Of a stretch of 64,000 bases of DNA, positions 1 through 8,620 are shown in pieces. The stretch covers positions 930,001 through 994,000 of the forward strand of contig NC_008786.1 in NCBI RefSeq assembly GCF_000015565.1. Direction: 5' to 3'. The notes beneath the pieces are model-generated. The model had not been told where the DNA came from, did not search any database, and saw nothing but the letters and a program-made list of their open reading frames with translations. Position 1 is the first letter of the stretch. Each line of letters opens with the position of its first letter. Both the position numbers and the translations under genes were made by a program. The DNA is from Verminephrobacter eiseniae EF01-2 (lineage in GTDB: Bacteria > Pseudomonadota > Gammaproteobacteria > Burkholderiales > Burkholderiaceae_C).

Positions 1-1
1 G

Positions 2-409
2 GCTTCGTTCGACGTGAAGTTCGACCTGAACCGCTTTCCCTACGAACTATCGGGCGGGCAACAGCAGACCGCGTCCATCATGCGCGCGCTGGCGCCCCAT
101 CCCGAGGTGCTGTTCCTCGACGAGCCGTTTTCGGCGCTGGACTTCGAGATGACGCTGTTCATCCGCGAGAAGTTGCAGCAGGTGTTCATGCAGACCGGCA
201 CCACCATGCTGCTGGTCTCGCACGATCTGGAAGAGGCCGTGTACCTGGCCGACGAGGTACTGCTGCTGACCAAGCGCCCGACCCGGGTGGCCGAGATTTT
301 GCGCTACGCCGCGCCGCGCCCGCGCACGCTGGAGACGCTCAGCGCGCCGGACTTCATACAGACCAGGAAGCTGAGCCTGGAGATCTTCCAGCGCGAAGTG
401 CGGCGCTGA
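2..409 (+). CDS. ABC transporter ATP-binding protein, nitrate/sulfonate/taurine type (5' end cut by window)
   Basis: The C-terminal 135 residues of an ABC ATPase are visible; the reading frame is open to the first base, so the start lies outside the window. The signature motif is LSGGQQQ at visible residues 16-22, Walker B is VLFLDEP at 36-42, the D-loop is SALD and the H-loop is SHD. The tail (VLLLTKRPTRVAEI) resembles SsuB/TauB/NrtD-type ATPases, which energise import of nitrate, sulfonates or similar small anions. The third Q after LSGGQ replaces the usual R (LSGGQRQ or LSGGMQQR), which is tolerated in this subfamily. Its permease and binding protein are presumably upstream. The substrate cannot be read from this part. 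Confidence 0.85.
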   Translation, partial: ASFDVKFDLNRFPYELSGGQQQTASIMRALAPHPEVLFLDEPFSALDFEMTLFIREKLQQVFMQTGTTMLLVSHDLEEAVYLADEVLLLTKRPTRVAEILRYAAPRPRTLETLSAPDFIQTRKLSLEIFQREVRR

Positions 410-580
410 CCGGCGCCGGCATCCTGATACGGCCATCGACTGGCAAAGACGCCCGCATGTGGCAAAGCCGCGAACGCTGCGCGCGCCAGCCGCACACCGG
501 GTGCGCGGCGTCCGGCGGCGGCGGCGCGCCTTTCTTGACAGATGCCGGCCTGGCGCACGGGCACGGTCATTGCATTCCGT

Positions 581-592
581 CTTGAATACAAG
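581..592. promoter_or_regulatory. Short palindrome upstream of the BMP operon, possible GntR-family operator
   Basis: CTTGAATACAAG has 4-bp arms around an AATA centre and lies about 65 bases upstream of the binding-protein start. FCD-type GntR regulators often bind short TTGTATACAA-like palindromes, and a GntR gene closes this operon at 6250. The match is short and could be chance. Confidence 0.3.
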
Positions 593-655
593 ATGGGATG
601 CATGTCGTCCGCACCATTCTGACGCGCCCTTTGCACCCACAGGAGAACCGAAGCC

Positions 656-1759
656 ATGAACCTGCGCCCATTGAACCGTCGTGACACGCTCCAATCCCTG
701 GCGGCCCTGGGGGCTGCGGGAACGCTGCGGGCACGGGCCGAAAAGCCGCTGACCGTCGGCGTCATCTATGTCGGCTCACGGGACGACTACGGCTACAGCC
801 AGGCCCATGCCCAGGCGGCGGCCGAACTCAAGAAGATGCCCGGCATCGCGGTGGTGGAAGAAGAAAACGTGCCGGAAACCACGGCGGTGCAAAAGACCAT
901 GACCGGCATGATCTTGCAAGACGGCGCTGCGCTGCTGATCCCCAGCTCGTTCGGCTACTTCGACCCGCATATCCTGGCCTTGGCGCCCAAACACCAGAAA
1001 GTGCGCTTTGCCCATTGCGGCGGCCTGTGGACGCAGGGCATTCACCCGGCCAACGTGGGCAGCTTCTTTGGCTACATCGACGAATGCCAGTACCTGAGCG
1101 GCGTGATCGCCGGCCACATGAGCCGCAGCGCAAAGATCGGCTTCATCGCCGCCAAGCCGATCCCGCAAGTGCTGCGCAACATCAACGCCTTCACGCTCGG
1201 CGCCCGCTCCGTCAAGCCCGAGATCCGTTGCAGCGTGATCTTCACCGGCGAATGGTCCATGCCGATCAAGGAGGCCGAGGCCACCAACAGCCTGGCCGAC
1301 CAGGGCGTGGATGTGTTCACGATGCATGTCGACAGCCCCAAAGTGGTGGTGGAGACTGCGGCCAAGCGCGGCAAGATGGTCTGCGGCTACCACGCCAGCC
1401 AGGCCAGGCTCGCCCCCCAGGCGTACCTGAGCGGTGCCGAGTGGAACTGGCTCACCGCTTACAAGACCATGGTCGATGCGGCCCAAAGCGGCAAGCCGCA
1501 TCCGAACTTCCTGCGCGGCGGCCTCAAGGAGGGGTATGTGCGCATGTCGGCCTATGGCGCCATGGTCGGCGAGGCGGCCAGAAAGAACGCCGAGGCCACC
1601 AAGGCCCGGATGCTGGCGGGCAGCTTCGCCATCTTCAAAGGCCCGATCGAGGACAACCGGGGCCGGGTGGTGATCGCCGCAGGCAAGGCCCTCCAGCAGA
1701 CCGACATGGAACTCGAGCGCATGAATTACCTGGTCGAAGGTGTGCTCGGCTCGATCTGA
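656..1759 (+). CDS. BMP-family ABC transporter substrate-binding protein
   Basis: This 367-residue protein begins with a twin-arginine-like leader (NRRDTL followed by an Ala/Gly/Leu stretch and a cut near ARA at about residue 28). The mature part starts PLTVGVIYVGSRDDYGYSQAH, typical of the basic-membrane-protein (PnrA/Med) family, whose members bind nucleosides, purines or related ligands in the periplasm. The start is supported by an AGGAGA ribosome-binding site seven bases upstream. It is the first gene of an operon with two permeases, a hydrolase, a double ATPase and a GntR regulator. The family is clear; the ligand is not known. The hydrolase in the operon suggests an amide- or urea-containing nitrogen compound. 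Confidence 0.88.
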   Translation: MNLRPLNRRDTLQSLAALGAAGTLRARAEKPLTVGVIYVGSRDDYGYSQAHAQAAAELKKMPGIAVVEEENVPETTAVQKTMTGMILQDGAALLIPSSFGYFDPHILALAPKHQKVRFAHCGGLWTQGIHPANVGSFFGYIDECQYLSGVIAGHMSRSAKIGFIAAKPIPQVLRNINAFTLGARSVKPEIRCSVIFTGEWSMPIKEAEATNSLADQGVDVFTMHVDSPKVVVETAAKRGKMVCGYHASQARLAPQAYLSGAEWNWLTAYKTMVDAAQSGKPHPNFLRGGLKEGYVRMSAYGAMVGEAARKNAEATKARMLAGSFAIFKGPIEDNRGRVVIAAGKALQQTDMELERMNYLVEGVLGSI

Positions 1760-1783
1760 CGCTGCGGCCTGCGGCCACCGACC

Positions 1784-2863
1784 ATGCGCGCCACCGCCTA
1801 CGACATGGCACTGCCGATGCTGGCCATCGCTGCGGCGCTGGCGGTATTTGGCGCCCTGGTCAGCCTGGCCGGCGTGGACCCGCTGCAACTGTGGGTGCTG
1901 CTGTTCAAGGGGGCTTTTGGCGATGCGTTTTCCTGGCAGAACACGTTGCAGCGCGCCGCGCCGCTGATGCTGACGGCGCTGTGCGTGGCGCTTCCGGCGC
2001 GCGCCGGTCTGGTGATCATCGGCGCCGAAGGAGCGCTGGTGCTCGGCGGTCTGGCCTGTGCCGCAGCGGCCTGCTACCTGCCGCTGCCGGGCAATGCCGT
2101 CGGCACTGCGGCAGCCTGCGCAGCCGGTGCGCTCGCCGGTGGGCTATGGCTGGCATTGGCCGGCTGGTTGCGGCAATACCGTGGCATCAACGAGACCATC
2201 AGCAGCCTGCTGCTGGCCTACATTGCCATCGGGCTGTTCAAGCATCTGGTCGAAGGCCCGCTGCGCGACCCGGCGAGTCTGAACAAGCCCTCGACCCGAA
2301 CCCTGCCAACGGCCCTGCAAATGGGCGGCATCGCCGGCACCGACCTGCATTGGGGCCTGGTGCTGGGCGTGCTGGCCTGTCTGGGGCTGGCGCTGTGGCT
2401 GCACGCGACGGCCTCGGGCTTTGCGCTGCGCGTGGTCGGCGGCAACCCGCGCACCGCCCGGTTGATGGGCCTGCCCGCATCGCGGCTGATCATCGTCGCC
2501 TGTGCGCTGGGCGGCGCTGCCGCAGGGCTGGCCGGCGCCGTCGAAGTGGCTGCCGTGCACACCAATGCCAACGCAGCGCTGATTGCCTTTTATGGCTACA
2601 CCGGCATCCTGGTGTCGTTCATCGCCCGCCACCACCCGCTGGCCATCATTGCCGTGGCGATCGTGTTTGGCGGCTTCGGCGCTGCGGGCAGCCTGCTGCA
2701 GCGCCGCCTGGGCCTGCCCGACGCCTCGGTGCTGGTGCTGCAGGGTCTGGCCTTCGTTTTCATCCTGGCCAGCCAGGCGCTGCGTGATCTGCAATGCACA
2801 GGGCTGCTGGCCAAACTGGTGCGCATCGGCCCCCTGCGCGCTGCGCAAGGGGACGCGCGATGA
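1784..2863 (+). CDS. ABC transporter permease (BMP/nucleoside-type importer), first subunit
   Basis: This is a 359-residue hydrophobic protein with about eight to ten membrane segments and the LivH/LivM-like permease signature (EGALVLGG near residue 85, GGNPRTARLMG in the coupling region near 220). This pattern is that of the YufP/NupP-type subunit that pairs with BMP binding proteins. It begins 24 bases after the binding-protein gene and its stop overlaps the next start as ATGA. It should form the inner-membrane channel with the product of the next gene. Confidence 0.87.
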   Translation: MRATAYDMALPMLAIAAALAVFGALVSLAGVDPLQLWVLLFKGAFGDAFSWQNTLQRAAPLMLTALCVALPARAGLVIIGAEGALVLGGLACAAAACYLPLPGNAVGTAAACAAGALAGGLWLALAGWLRQYRGINETISSLLLAYIAIGLFKHLVEGPLRDPASLNKPSTRTLPTALQMGGIAGTDLHWGLVLGVLACLGLALWLHATASGFALRVVGGNPRTARLMGLPASRLIIVACALGGAAAGLAGAVEVAAVHTNANAALIAFYGYTGILVSFIARHHPLAIIAVAIVFGGFGAAGSLLQRRLGLPDASVLVLQGLAFVFILASQALRDLQCTGLLAKLVRIGPLRAAQGDAR

Positions 2864-3783
2864 GCGCAGAGCAGTGGCTGGCGCTGTTGGCCGGCATGCT
2901 CGGCGGCGCCTTGCGGGTGGGCACCCCGTTCCTGTTCGTCAGCCTGGGCGAATGCCTGACGGAAAAGTCGGGCCGCATCAACCTGGGGCTCGAAGGCGTG
3001 CTGGTGCTGTCGGCGATGGCCGCCTTTGCCGGGGCCTGCCTGGGCCACTCGGCCTGGCTCGGCGTGCTCTGCGGCGCGCTGGCCGGCGGGCTGCTGGCGG
3101 CGCTGCACGGCCTGCTGTGTTCGCTGCCCCGGGTCAACGATGTGGCCACCGGCATTGCGCTGATGCTGCTGGGCACCGGCCTGGCGTTTTATTGGGGCAA
3201 GCCCTTCATACAGCCGCAGGCGCCGCAAATTCCGGCCTTGCAATTGGGCCAATGGAGCAGTTCGCCGGCGCTGCAATCGGCATTGCGGATCAACCTGCTG
3301 CTGCCGCTGGGCCTGGCGCTGGCGCTGCTGATGGCGTGGGGCTTGCGGCACACCCGCTACGGCCTGCTGCTGCGCATGGTCGGAGACTCGGCCGACGCGG
3401 CGCGTGCGCTGGGCTATCCGGTCACCGGCATGCGCATTCTGGCAACCACCATCGGCGGCATGGTGGCGGGCCTGGGCGGCGCATCCCTGACGCTGTTCTA
3501 TCCCGGCAGTTGGAACGAGGGCATCTCCAGCGGGCAGGGGCTGATTGCCGTGGCCCTGGTCATCTTTGCGCGCTGGAGCCCGCTGCGCTGCATTGCCGCC
3601 GCCGCACTGTTTGGCGCCGCCGGCGCCATCGGGCCAGCGCTGCAGTCCGCCGGCTTTGGCTGGGGCTACCACCTGTTTGGCGCCATGCCCTATCTGCTGA
3701 CCCTGGTGATTCTGGTGCTGAGCTGCAAACCCGGCAGCGTGGCCCGGGGCAGCCCGGGGGAACTCTCATCATCGGAGCACTGA
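2860..3783 (+). CDS. ABC transporter permease (BMP/nucleoside-type importer), second subunit
   Basis: This 307-residue membrane protein is the YufQ/NupQ-like partner permease. The start is the ATG that overlaps the upstream stop codon (ATGA), giving MSAEQWLALLAGMLGG. A frame opening further upstream at 2794 exists but would overlap the first permease. The segment KSGRINLGLEGVLVLSAMAA near residues 35-55 is the family signature, and GDSADAARALGYPVTGMR forms the cytoplasmic coupling loop. It is translationally coupled to the first permease. Confidence 0.87.
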   Translation: MSAEQWLALLAGMLGGALRVGTPFLFVSLGECLTEKSGRINLGLEGVLVLSAMAAFAGACLGHSAWLGVLCGALAGGLLAALHGLLCSLPRVNDVATGIALMLLGTGLAFYWGKPFIQPQAPQIPALQLGQWSSSPALQSALRINLLLPLGLALALLMAWGLRHTRYGLLLRMVGDSADAARALGYPVTGMRILATTIGGMVAGLGGASLTLFYPGSWNEGISSGQGLIAVALVIFARWSPLRCIAAAALFGAAGAIGPALQSAGFGWGYHLFGAMPYLLTLVILVLSCKPGSVARGSPGELSSSEH

Positions 3784-3789
3784 AACGCC

Positions 3790-4488
3790 ATGCACATCAC
3801 CGCCAACCCCTATGCCTGGCCCTGGAACGGCGACCTGCGGCCGGACAACACGGCCCTGATCGTGATCGACATGCAGACCGACTTCTGCGGCGCGGGCGGC
3901 TATGTCGACAAGATGGGCTACGACATCGCGCAGACCCGCGCGCCGATAGCGCCGCTCAAAACCCTGATGGCGGCGCTGCGGGCCGCAGGCTATGCGGTCA
4001 TGCACACCCGCGAAGGCCATCGGCCCGACCTGTCGGATCTGCCGGCCAACAAACGCTGGCGCTCCCGGCAAATCGGCACCCAGGGCCTGGGCATTGGCGA
4101 CGAAGGCCCGTGCGGGCGCATCCTGGTGCGCGGCGAGCCGGGCTGGAACATCATTGCCGAGTTGGCGCCGCTGCCCGGCGAAGTGGTGATCGACAAGCCG
4201 GGCAAAGGCGCTTTCTACGCCACCGACCTGGAACTGCTGCTGCGCACCCGCGGCATTGCCCATCTGCTGCTGGCAGGCATCACCACCGATGTCTGCGTGC
4301 ACACCACGATGCGCGAAGCCAACGACCGCGGCTTCGAGTGCCTGCTACTGTCGGACTGCACCGCAGCCACCGATGACGGCAACCACTTGGCCGCGCTGAA
4401 AATGATCACGATGCAGGGCGGCGTATTCGGCGCCCATGCCACATCATCGGCCGTGTTGCAGGCCCTGTCCGGCAAGGACGGTTCATGA
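3790..4488 (+). CDS. Isochorismatase-fold cysteine hydrolase, biuret-hydrolase/RutB-like
   Basis: This 232-residue amidohydrolase has the isochorismatase-superfamily catalytic triad: D27 in VIDMQTDF, K136 in IDKPGKGAF and C169 in [10 protein letters not shown], with the usual cis-peptide region before the cysteine. Overall it resembles biuret amidohydrolase (BiuH) and the ureidoacrylate hydrolase RutB, which cleave terminal carbamoyl or ureido groups. It starts six bases after the second permease and lies inside an ABC import operon, so it probably acts in the cytoplasm on the imported compound or a product of it. Family confidence is high; exact substrate is inference. Confidence 0.8.
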   Translation: MHITANPYAWPWNGDLRPDNTALIVIDMQTDFCGAGGYVDKMGYDIAQTRAPIAPLKTLMAALRAAGYAVMHTREGHRPDLSDLPANKRWRSRQIGTQGLGIGDEGPCGRILVRGEPGWNIIAELAPLPGEVVIDKPGKGAFYATDLELLLRTRGIAHLLLAGITTDVCVHTTMREANDRGFECLLLSDCTAATDDGNHLAALKMITMQGGVFGAHATSSAVLQALSGKDGS

Positions 4489-4534
4489 TCGATCGCCAGG
4501 GACAGCCCGTGATCGATCGCCAAGGGCCGGGACC

Positions 4535-6253
4535 ATGCGCCAGTCCCCGCTGATTCCACGCCCCAAGCCCGCCCGTGGCGCGCTGCTGCTGGAAATCTGC
4601 GCACTGACCAAGCGCTTTGGCAGCTTCACCGCGATCGACCAGGTGAGCCTGAAGGTCGAGCCTGGCAGCGTGCACGCCCTGCTCGGTGAAAACGGCGCAG
4701 GCAAGAGCACCTTGGTCAAATGCGTGGCCGGCTTTGCCCGTGCCGATGCCGGCAGCATCCTGATCGACGGGCGCGAGCAGGACATTGCCCACCCGGTGAA
4801 CGCCCGCGCCCTGGGCATCGGCATGGTCTACCAGCACTTCACGCTGGCCCCCGGCATGAGCGTGGCCGAGAACCTGCTGCTGGCCGCTGACCGACTGCCC
4901 TGGGTGCTCGACTGGAAAACCCGGCACGCCGAACTGCGGGCCTTTCTGCAAAGCACGCCGTTCAGCCTGAACCTCGATGCCTGCCCGGCCGATCTGGCGG
5001 CCGGTGAAAAGCAGAAACTGGAATTGCTCAAGCAACTCTACCTCCAGCCCCGCCTGCTGATCCTGGACGAACCCACCTCGGTGCTGACGCCGCAGGAAGC
5101 CGACCAGGTGCTGGCCCATATCCGCGACTTTGCGCACCGTGGCGCATGCACCGTGATCATCATCACGCACAAATTCCGCGAAGTCATGGCCTACGCCGAC
5201 AGCGTCACCGTGCTGCGCAAAGGCCGCGCCGTGCACCACGGCCGCGTCGCCGACACCAGCCCCACGCTGCTGGCGCAGGCGATGGTCGCCGATGGCATGG
5301 CCGCTGCGGCACGGCCCGCAGCGGCGCGCGCATATCCACGGCCCGCCCGGCATCCAAGCACCACACCGGCCACCCCCGCGCTGGCGGTGCAAGACCTGTG
5401 CGCGCTGGGCGAGCGCGGCACGCTGGCGCTGCGTGGCCTGAGCCTGACGCTGGCGCACGGCGAGATATTGGGCATCGCCGGAGTCTCCGGCAACGGCCAG
5501 CGCGAACTGCTGCAAGCCCTGGTGGGCCAGCGCCCCCGGCTCTCGGGCAGCGTCAGCGTCATGGGCCAGCCCTACCAGGCCACGCGCCGGCAGAACCGGC
5601 AACTGAAGGTGCGCAGCCTGCCCGAAGAACCGCTGCGCAACGCCTGTGTGGCCGCGTTCAGCGTGGCCGAGAACATGGCCTTGCGCGACTTTGACCAAGC
5701 GCCGCTGGCCGTCGGCGGCTGGCTGCGCTTTGCCGCCTGGCGCGAGCGTGCCCGCGCCTGGATTGCCGAATACGGCATCGCGACCCGGGGCGAGACAGCG
5801 GCCATCGGCAGCCTGTCGGGCGGCAATGTGCAGCGCGCCGTGCTGGCGCGTGAACTGGCCGGCGACATCAACGTGCTGATCGCCGCCAACCCGGTGTTCG
5901 GGCTGGACTTTGCCGCCGTCGCGCAAATCCACAGCCGGCTGCGCCAGGCGCGTGAGCGCAACGCGGGCGTGCTGCTGATCAGCGAAGACCTGGACGAACT
6001 GCTGGAACTGGCCGACCGCATCGTGGTCATGAGTGAAGGCCGCATCGTGTTCGAGACCCGGGCCGCTGCGGCTGACCGCCAGGTGCTGGGCGCGCACATG
6101 GGTGGCGGCGCTGCGCCGGACGCGCAGGGGGTCGACACTGCGCCGGACGCGCAGGTAGTCGACACTGCGCTGGACGCGCAGATAGTCGACACTGCGCCGG
6201 ATGCGCAGGGGGCCGGCGCTGCACATGGCCGCTCGCGCCGCGTTGCTGCATGA
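4535..6253 (+). CDS. ABC transporter ATP-binding protein, two nucleotide-binding domains (BMP/nucleoside type)
   Basis: This 572-residue double ATPase has the first Walker A (GENGAGKST) near residue 50 and a Walker B (LLILDEPTSVLTP) near 180. In the second half Walker A is degenerate (GVSGNGQREL) and the signature is LSGGNVQRA, as usual for the NupO/YufO and RbsA-type two-domain ATPases. The chosen start is the ATG at 4535; upstream sequence contains a duplicated GATCGATCGCCA(A/G)GG segment and looks non-coding. The C-terminus carries four copies of a nine-residue repeat (APDAQGVDT-like), absent from the family, then a basic tail. Its stop overlaps the GntR start as ATGA. Confidence 0.87.
   Translation: MRQSPLIPRPKPARGALLLEICALTKRFGSFTAIDQVSLKVEPGSVHALLGENGAGKSTLVKCVAGFARADAGSILIDGREQDIAHPVNARALGIGMVYQHFTLAPGMSVAENLLLAADRLPWVLDWKTRHAELRAFLQSTPFSLNLDACPADLAAGEKQKLELLKQLYLQPRLLILDEPTSVLTPQEADQVLAHIRDFAHRGACTVIIITHKFREVMAYADSVTVLRKGRAVHHGRVADTSPTLLAQAMVADGMAAAARPAAARAYPRPARHPSTTPATPALAVQDLCALGERGTLALRGLSLTLAHGEILGIAGVSGNGQRELLQALVGQRPRLSGSVSVMGQPYQATRRQNRQLKVRSLPEEPLRNACVAAFSVAENMALRDFDQAPLAVGGWLRFAAWRERARAWIAEYGIATRGETAAIGSLSGGNVQRAVLARELAGDINVLIAANPVFGLDFAAVAQIHSRLRQARERNAGVLLISEDLDELLELADRIVVMSEGRIVFETRAAAADRQVLGAHMGGGAAPDAQGVDTAPDAQVVDTALDAQIVDTAPDAQGAGAAHGRSRRVAA
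6113..6220 (+). repeat. Four tandem 27-bp in-frame repeats at the 3' end of the ATPase gene
   Basis: Units run 6113-6139, 6140-6166, 6167-6193 and 6194-6220. Each encodes A-P/L-D-A-Q-x-V/A-D/G-T/A. Units 1-3 differ at only a few positions; unit 4 diverges in its last third. The repeat preserves the reading frame and ends 30 bases before the stop codon. Confidence 0.95.
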
Positions 6254-6993
6254 AAGGCCGCCGCATGTCTGCCCCCGATGCGCCCCGGCCGCCCACCATG
6301 CCGGCAGCACCCGAGCGCAACTCGCGCGCCGATCAGGTGTACGAGCAGCTCAAACGCGACGTGGCCGAGTTCCGGCTGGTGCCGGGGGACCGTTTCACCG
6401 AGCACGCCGTCAGCGAACGGCTGGGGGTCTCGCGCACCCCGGTGCGCCAGGCACTGACCCGGCTGCAGCAAGAAGGCCATGTCGAGGTCATGTACCGCAG
6501 CGGCTGGCGCGTGCTGCCCTTCGATTTCGACAAATTCGAGCAGCTCTATGACCTGCGCACGGTGCTGGAGACCACGGCCGCGCACCGGCTCTGTGCAGGC
6601 GACCCGGAACGGGCCCACCCCGGGAGCCGGGCGCTGCTGGACAGTTTGATGGCGCCATGGCTGCTGCCCCCGGCGCAACGCAGCAGCGATGCGGCGCAGG
6701 TGAGCCAGTGGGACGAGGCCTTTCACTGCACGCTGGTGCAAGCGGCGGGCAATGCCGAAATGGCGCGGGTGCACCGCGACGTGACCGAACGCATCCGCAT
6801 CATCCGCCGGCTGGACTTCACCAGGCACGAGCGCATCGACGCCACCTACGACGAGCACGCCAAGATACTCGGCGCACTGCAAGCCAGGCGCGGCGCCCAG
6901 GCCGCGATGCTGCTGCGCGCCCATATCAGCGCCAGCCAGACCGAGGTGCGCAAGATCACGCTGCACCAGATACATATGGCGCGCCAGCCTTGA
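6250..6993 (+). CDS. GntR-family transcriptional regulator (FCD type)
   Basis: This 247-residue regulator has an N-terminal winged helix-turn-helix at about residues 24-85 (VPGDRFTEHAVSERLGVSRTPVRQAL...) and an all-helical FCD ligand-binding domain with the metal-ligand pattern D-x3-H (DEAFH) and later histidines in EHAKI and RAHI. The first ATG overlaps the upstream stop (ATGA); an ATG at 6265 is an alternative. It closes the BMP operon and is the likely local regulator, responding to the transported compound or a product. A short palindrome at 581-592 is a possible target. Confidence 0.85.
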   Translation: MKGRRMSAPDAPRPPTMPAAPERNSRADQVYEQLKRDVAEFRLVPGDRFTEHAVSERLGVSRTPVRQALTRLQQEGHVEVMYRSGWRVLPFDFDKFEQLYDLRTVLETTAAHRLCAGDPERAHPGSRALLDSLMAPWLLPPAQRSSDAAQVSQWDEAFHCTLVQAAGNAEMARVHRDVTERIRIIRRLDFTRHERIDATYDEHAKILGALQARRGAQAAMLLRAHISASQTEVRKITLHQIHMARQP

Positions 6994-7035
6994 ATCTGTG
7001 CACCCTCTGCGCGCCATCGGCGCATCGGCGCAAGG

Positions 7036-8031
7036 CTATTTGGCCAATTGCAGCTTGTTCACGGCCTCGGTGTAGAACGCGCTTTCCCTGTCGAGCCGCG
7101 CGCGCAAACCCACGCCGTCTTCGTTGACCAGGCCCAGGAATTGCCGGGCGAAGAAATGGCGATAAGCGCTGTCTTGCGTCACCTTGTCCACGAGTTGGCG
7201 CAGCGTTGCCAGCACCGGCGCCGGCGTGGCCTTGGGTGCGGCGAGCGCGCGCCAGGTGTCCAGTTGCACATCGATCTGCCGCTCGTGGAAGGTGGGCACC
7301 TGGTCAAAGTCCTTGAGCCGCCGCTCGGACATCACGCCCAACATGCGCAGCTTGCCGCCCTTGACATGCACCCCGACTTCGCCGGTGGTGGCCAGGGCCG
7401 CGTCCACCTGGCCGCTCAGCAGCCCCATGACCGCCGGCGCAGCGCCGATGTACGGCACGTTGTTGAACGACAGCCCGGTCTTCTTCTCCAGCGCGATGGC
7501 CGCCAGATGGTAGGTGGCGCCTACGCCCGAGTTGGAGATCGACGCCATGCCGGGATGGCTGCGCGCGTAGTCCGTGAACTGCTCCAGCGTGCTCCATGGC
7601 GCGTCTGCCTTGACCACCAGCGCGATCGGGTCGATGTTGATGCGCGCCACGTATTGGAAGTCGCTCCACTGCGTCTTGCCGATGCCTTGCAGGTAGGCCA
7701 GCGACACTTCGGGCGTGACCATCGTCAACTTATAGCCGTCGGGGCGCGCGGCGGCGCCCTCCTGGTGGCCGATGGCCCCGGAGGCGCCAGGCCGATTGAT
7801 GACCACGAAGGACTGCCCGGTCAGCCGCGTTGCCGCGTCGGCAAAAGCCCGGGCCACGGCATCGCTGCCGCCGCCCACCGCCCATGGCACGATGATCTCG
7901 ACGCTGCGCGCCGGGTACGGCTCGGCCTGCGCGCCGTGGCACAGCGCCAGGCCGCACAGGGCGATGGCGCACAGGCTGCGGCGCCTGCGGCAGCAGGACG
8001 GATCGCAAGGACGGGGGGCAGTCGGTGGCAT
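7036..8031 (-). CDS. Bug/TctC-family tripartite tricarboxylate transporter substrate-binding protein
   Basis: This 331-residue periplasmic protein has a basic N-terminus and a hydrophobic core (RRRRSLCAIALCGLALCHGAQA), with cleavage expected after AQA near residue 36. The mature part has the Bug signature: YPARSVEIIVPWAVGGGSDAVAR near the N-terminus and NRPGASGAIGHQ. The start at 8031 is chosen because it gives a proper signal peptide; the open frame further upstream is arginine-rich shadow sequence. Bug proteins bind carboxylates or small aromatic acids, and most in this order of bacteria are orphans without adjacent membrane subunits, as here. The ligand is unknown. Confidence 0.88.
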   Translation of the reverse strand: MPPTAPRPCDPSCCRRRRSLCAIALCGLALCHGAQAEPYPARSVEIIVPWAVGGGSDAVARAFADAATRLTGQSFVVINRPGASGAIGHQEGAAARPDGYKLTMVTPEVSLAYLQGIGKTQWSDFQYVARINIDPIALVVKADAPWSTLEQFTDYARSHPGMASISNSGVGATYHLAAIALEKKTGLSFNNVPYIGAAPAVMGLLSGQVDAALATTGEVGVHVKGGKLRMLGVMSERRLKDFDQVPTFHERQIDVQLDTWRALAAPKATPAPVLATLRQLVDKVTQDSAYRHFFARQFLGLVNEDGVGLRARLDRESAFYTEAVNKLQLAK

Positions 8032-8353
8032 GGTGATCCTTTGGCTCAGTCGATGGATTGGGGCGCCAGGCGCGGGAGGAAAGGCGGGGAGAAAGGCGAG
8101 AGGAAGGGCGCGGGGAAGGGCGGGAAAAATGCCAACCGGCCAACCGCGAACGGCAGGCGCTCGGGCACGGTACGCGCGCGGTCGATGCCGTCGGCCCGGC
8201 GTCCTGCGCCATGCGCGCCGCTGCGGCCCATGCTGCCTGCTGCATCCGGCTCTCCTTTGTCGTGGCTTGACACCCAAGCGCCTCGCCCTATGATTGTAAT
8301 AACCGTATGGATACTTGAACGACAAGGGTTACCCCCAGAACCGAGGAGACAAA
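8032..8353. other. Divergent intergenic region with a purine-rich tract
   Basis: This lies between the Bug gene (leftward) and the decayed acyl-CoA dehydrogenase (rightward). On the + strand 8070-8130 is almost pure A/G with degenerate GGAAAGGCG-like units and contains a four-run G motif at 8106-8124. Near 8307-8316 GTATGGATAC is a near-palindrome that could be an operator for the rightward unit. No gene is apparent. Confidence 0.5.
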
Positions 8354-8617
8354 GTGCATTTATCGACCGGGCACCAGCAGGCGGCGGACAGGGCGCGCCG
8401 CTTTGCCAGCGAGCAGATACGGCCCCGGGCCGAGCGCCTGGGGCGCCTGGAGCGCCTGGACCGTGACGGGGCCTTTGCCGCAGACATCTACCGGGCCATG
8501 GGGGAATGGGGCCTGCTCGGCATCACCGTGCCGCAGTCCGATGGCGGGGCCGGCCTCGGCATGCCGGCTTGCGCGCTCCAGCGCCGGATCATTGCGCGCA
8601 CATCGATCGACGGATGA
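8354..8617 (+). pseudogene. Acyl-CoA dehydrogenase remnant with large internal deletion
   Basis: An 87-codon frame starts at a GTG preceded by GAGGAGAC. Residues up to GITVPQSDGGAGLG match the N-terminal helical domain of acyl-CoA dehydrogenases, including ASEQIRPRAERL and ADIYRAMGEWGLLG. Compare ADIYQQMGELGLFGITVPEAYGGAGL in the intact gene at 52033-53178. The last 15 residues (ALQRRIIARTSIDG) instead match the extreme C-terminus of the family (QIQRTIIARDLI). So about 290 central codons are missing while the frame is kept. The FAD-binding core and catalytic glutamate are gone, so it cannot be an active enzyme. It precedes an intact SDR gene by three bases. Confidence 0.8.
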
Positions 8618-8620
8618 GCC

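Noticed and set aside
4406..6310. Long open frame on the minus strand opposite the double ATPase gene
   Set aside because: The product is a His/Gln/Gly-rich sequence without any family pattern, and the sense strand encodes a clear ABC ATPase. High GC content keeps antisense frames open.
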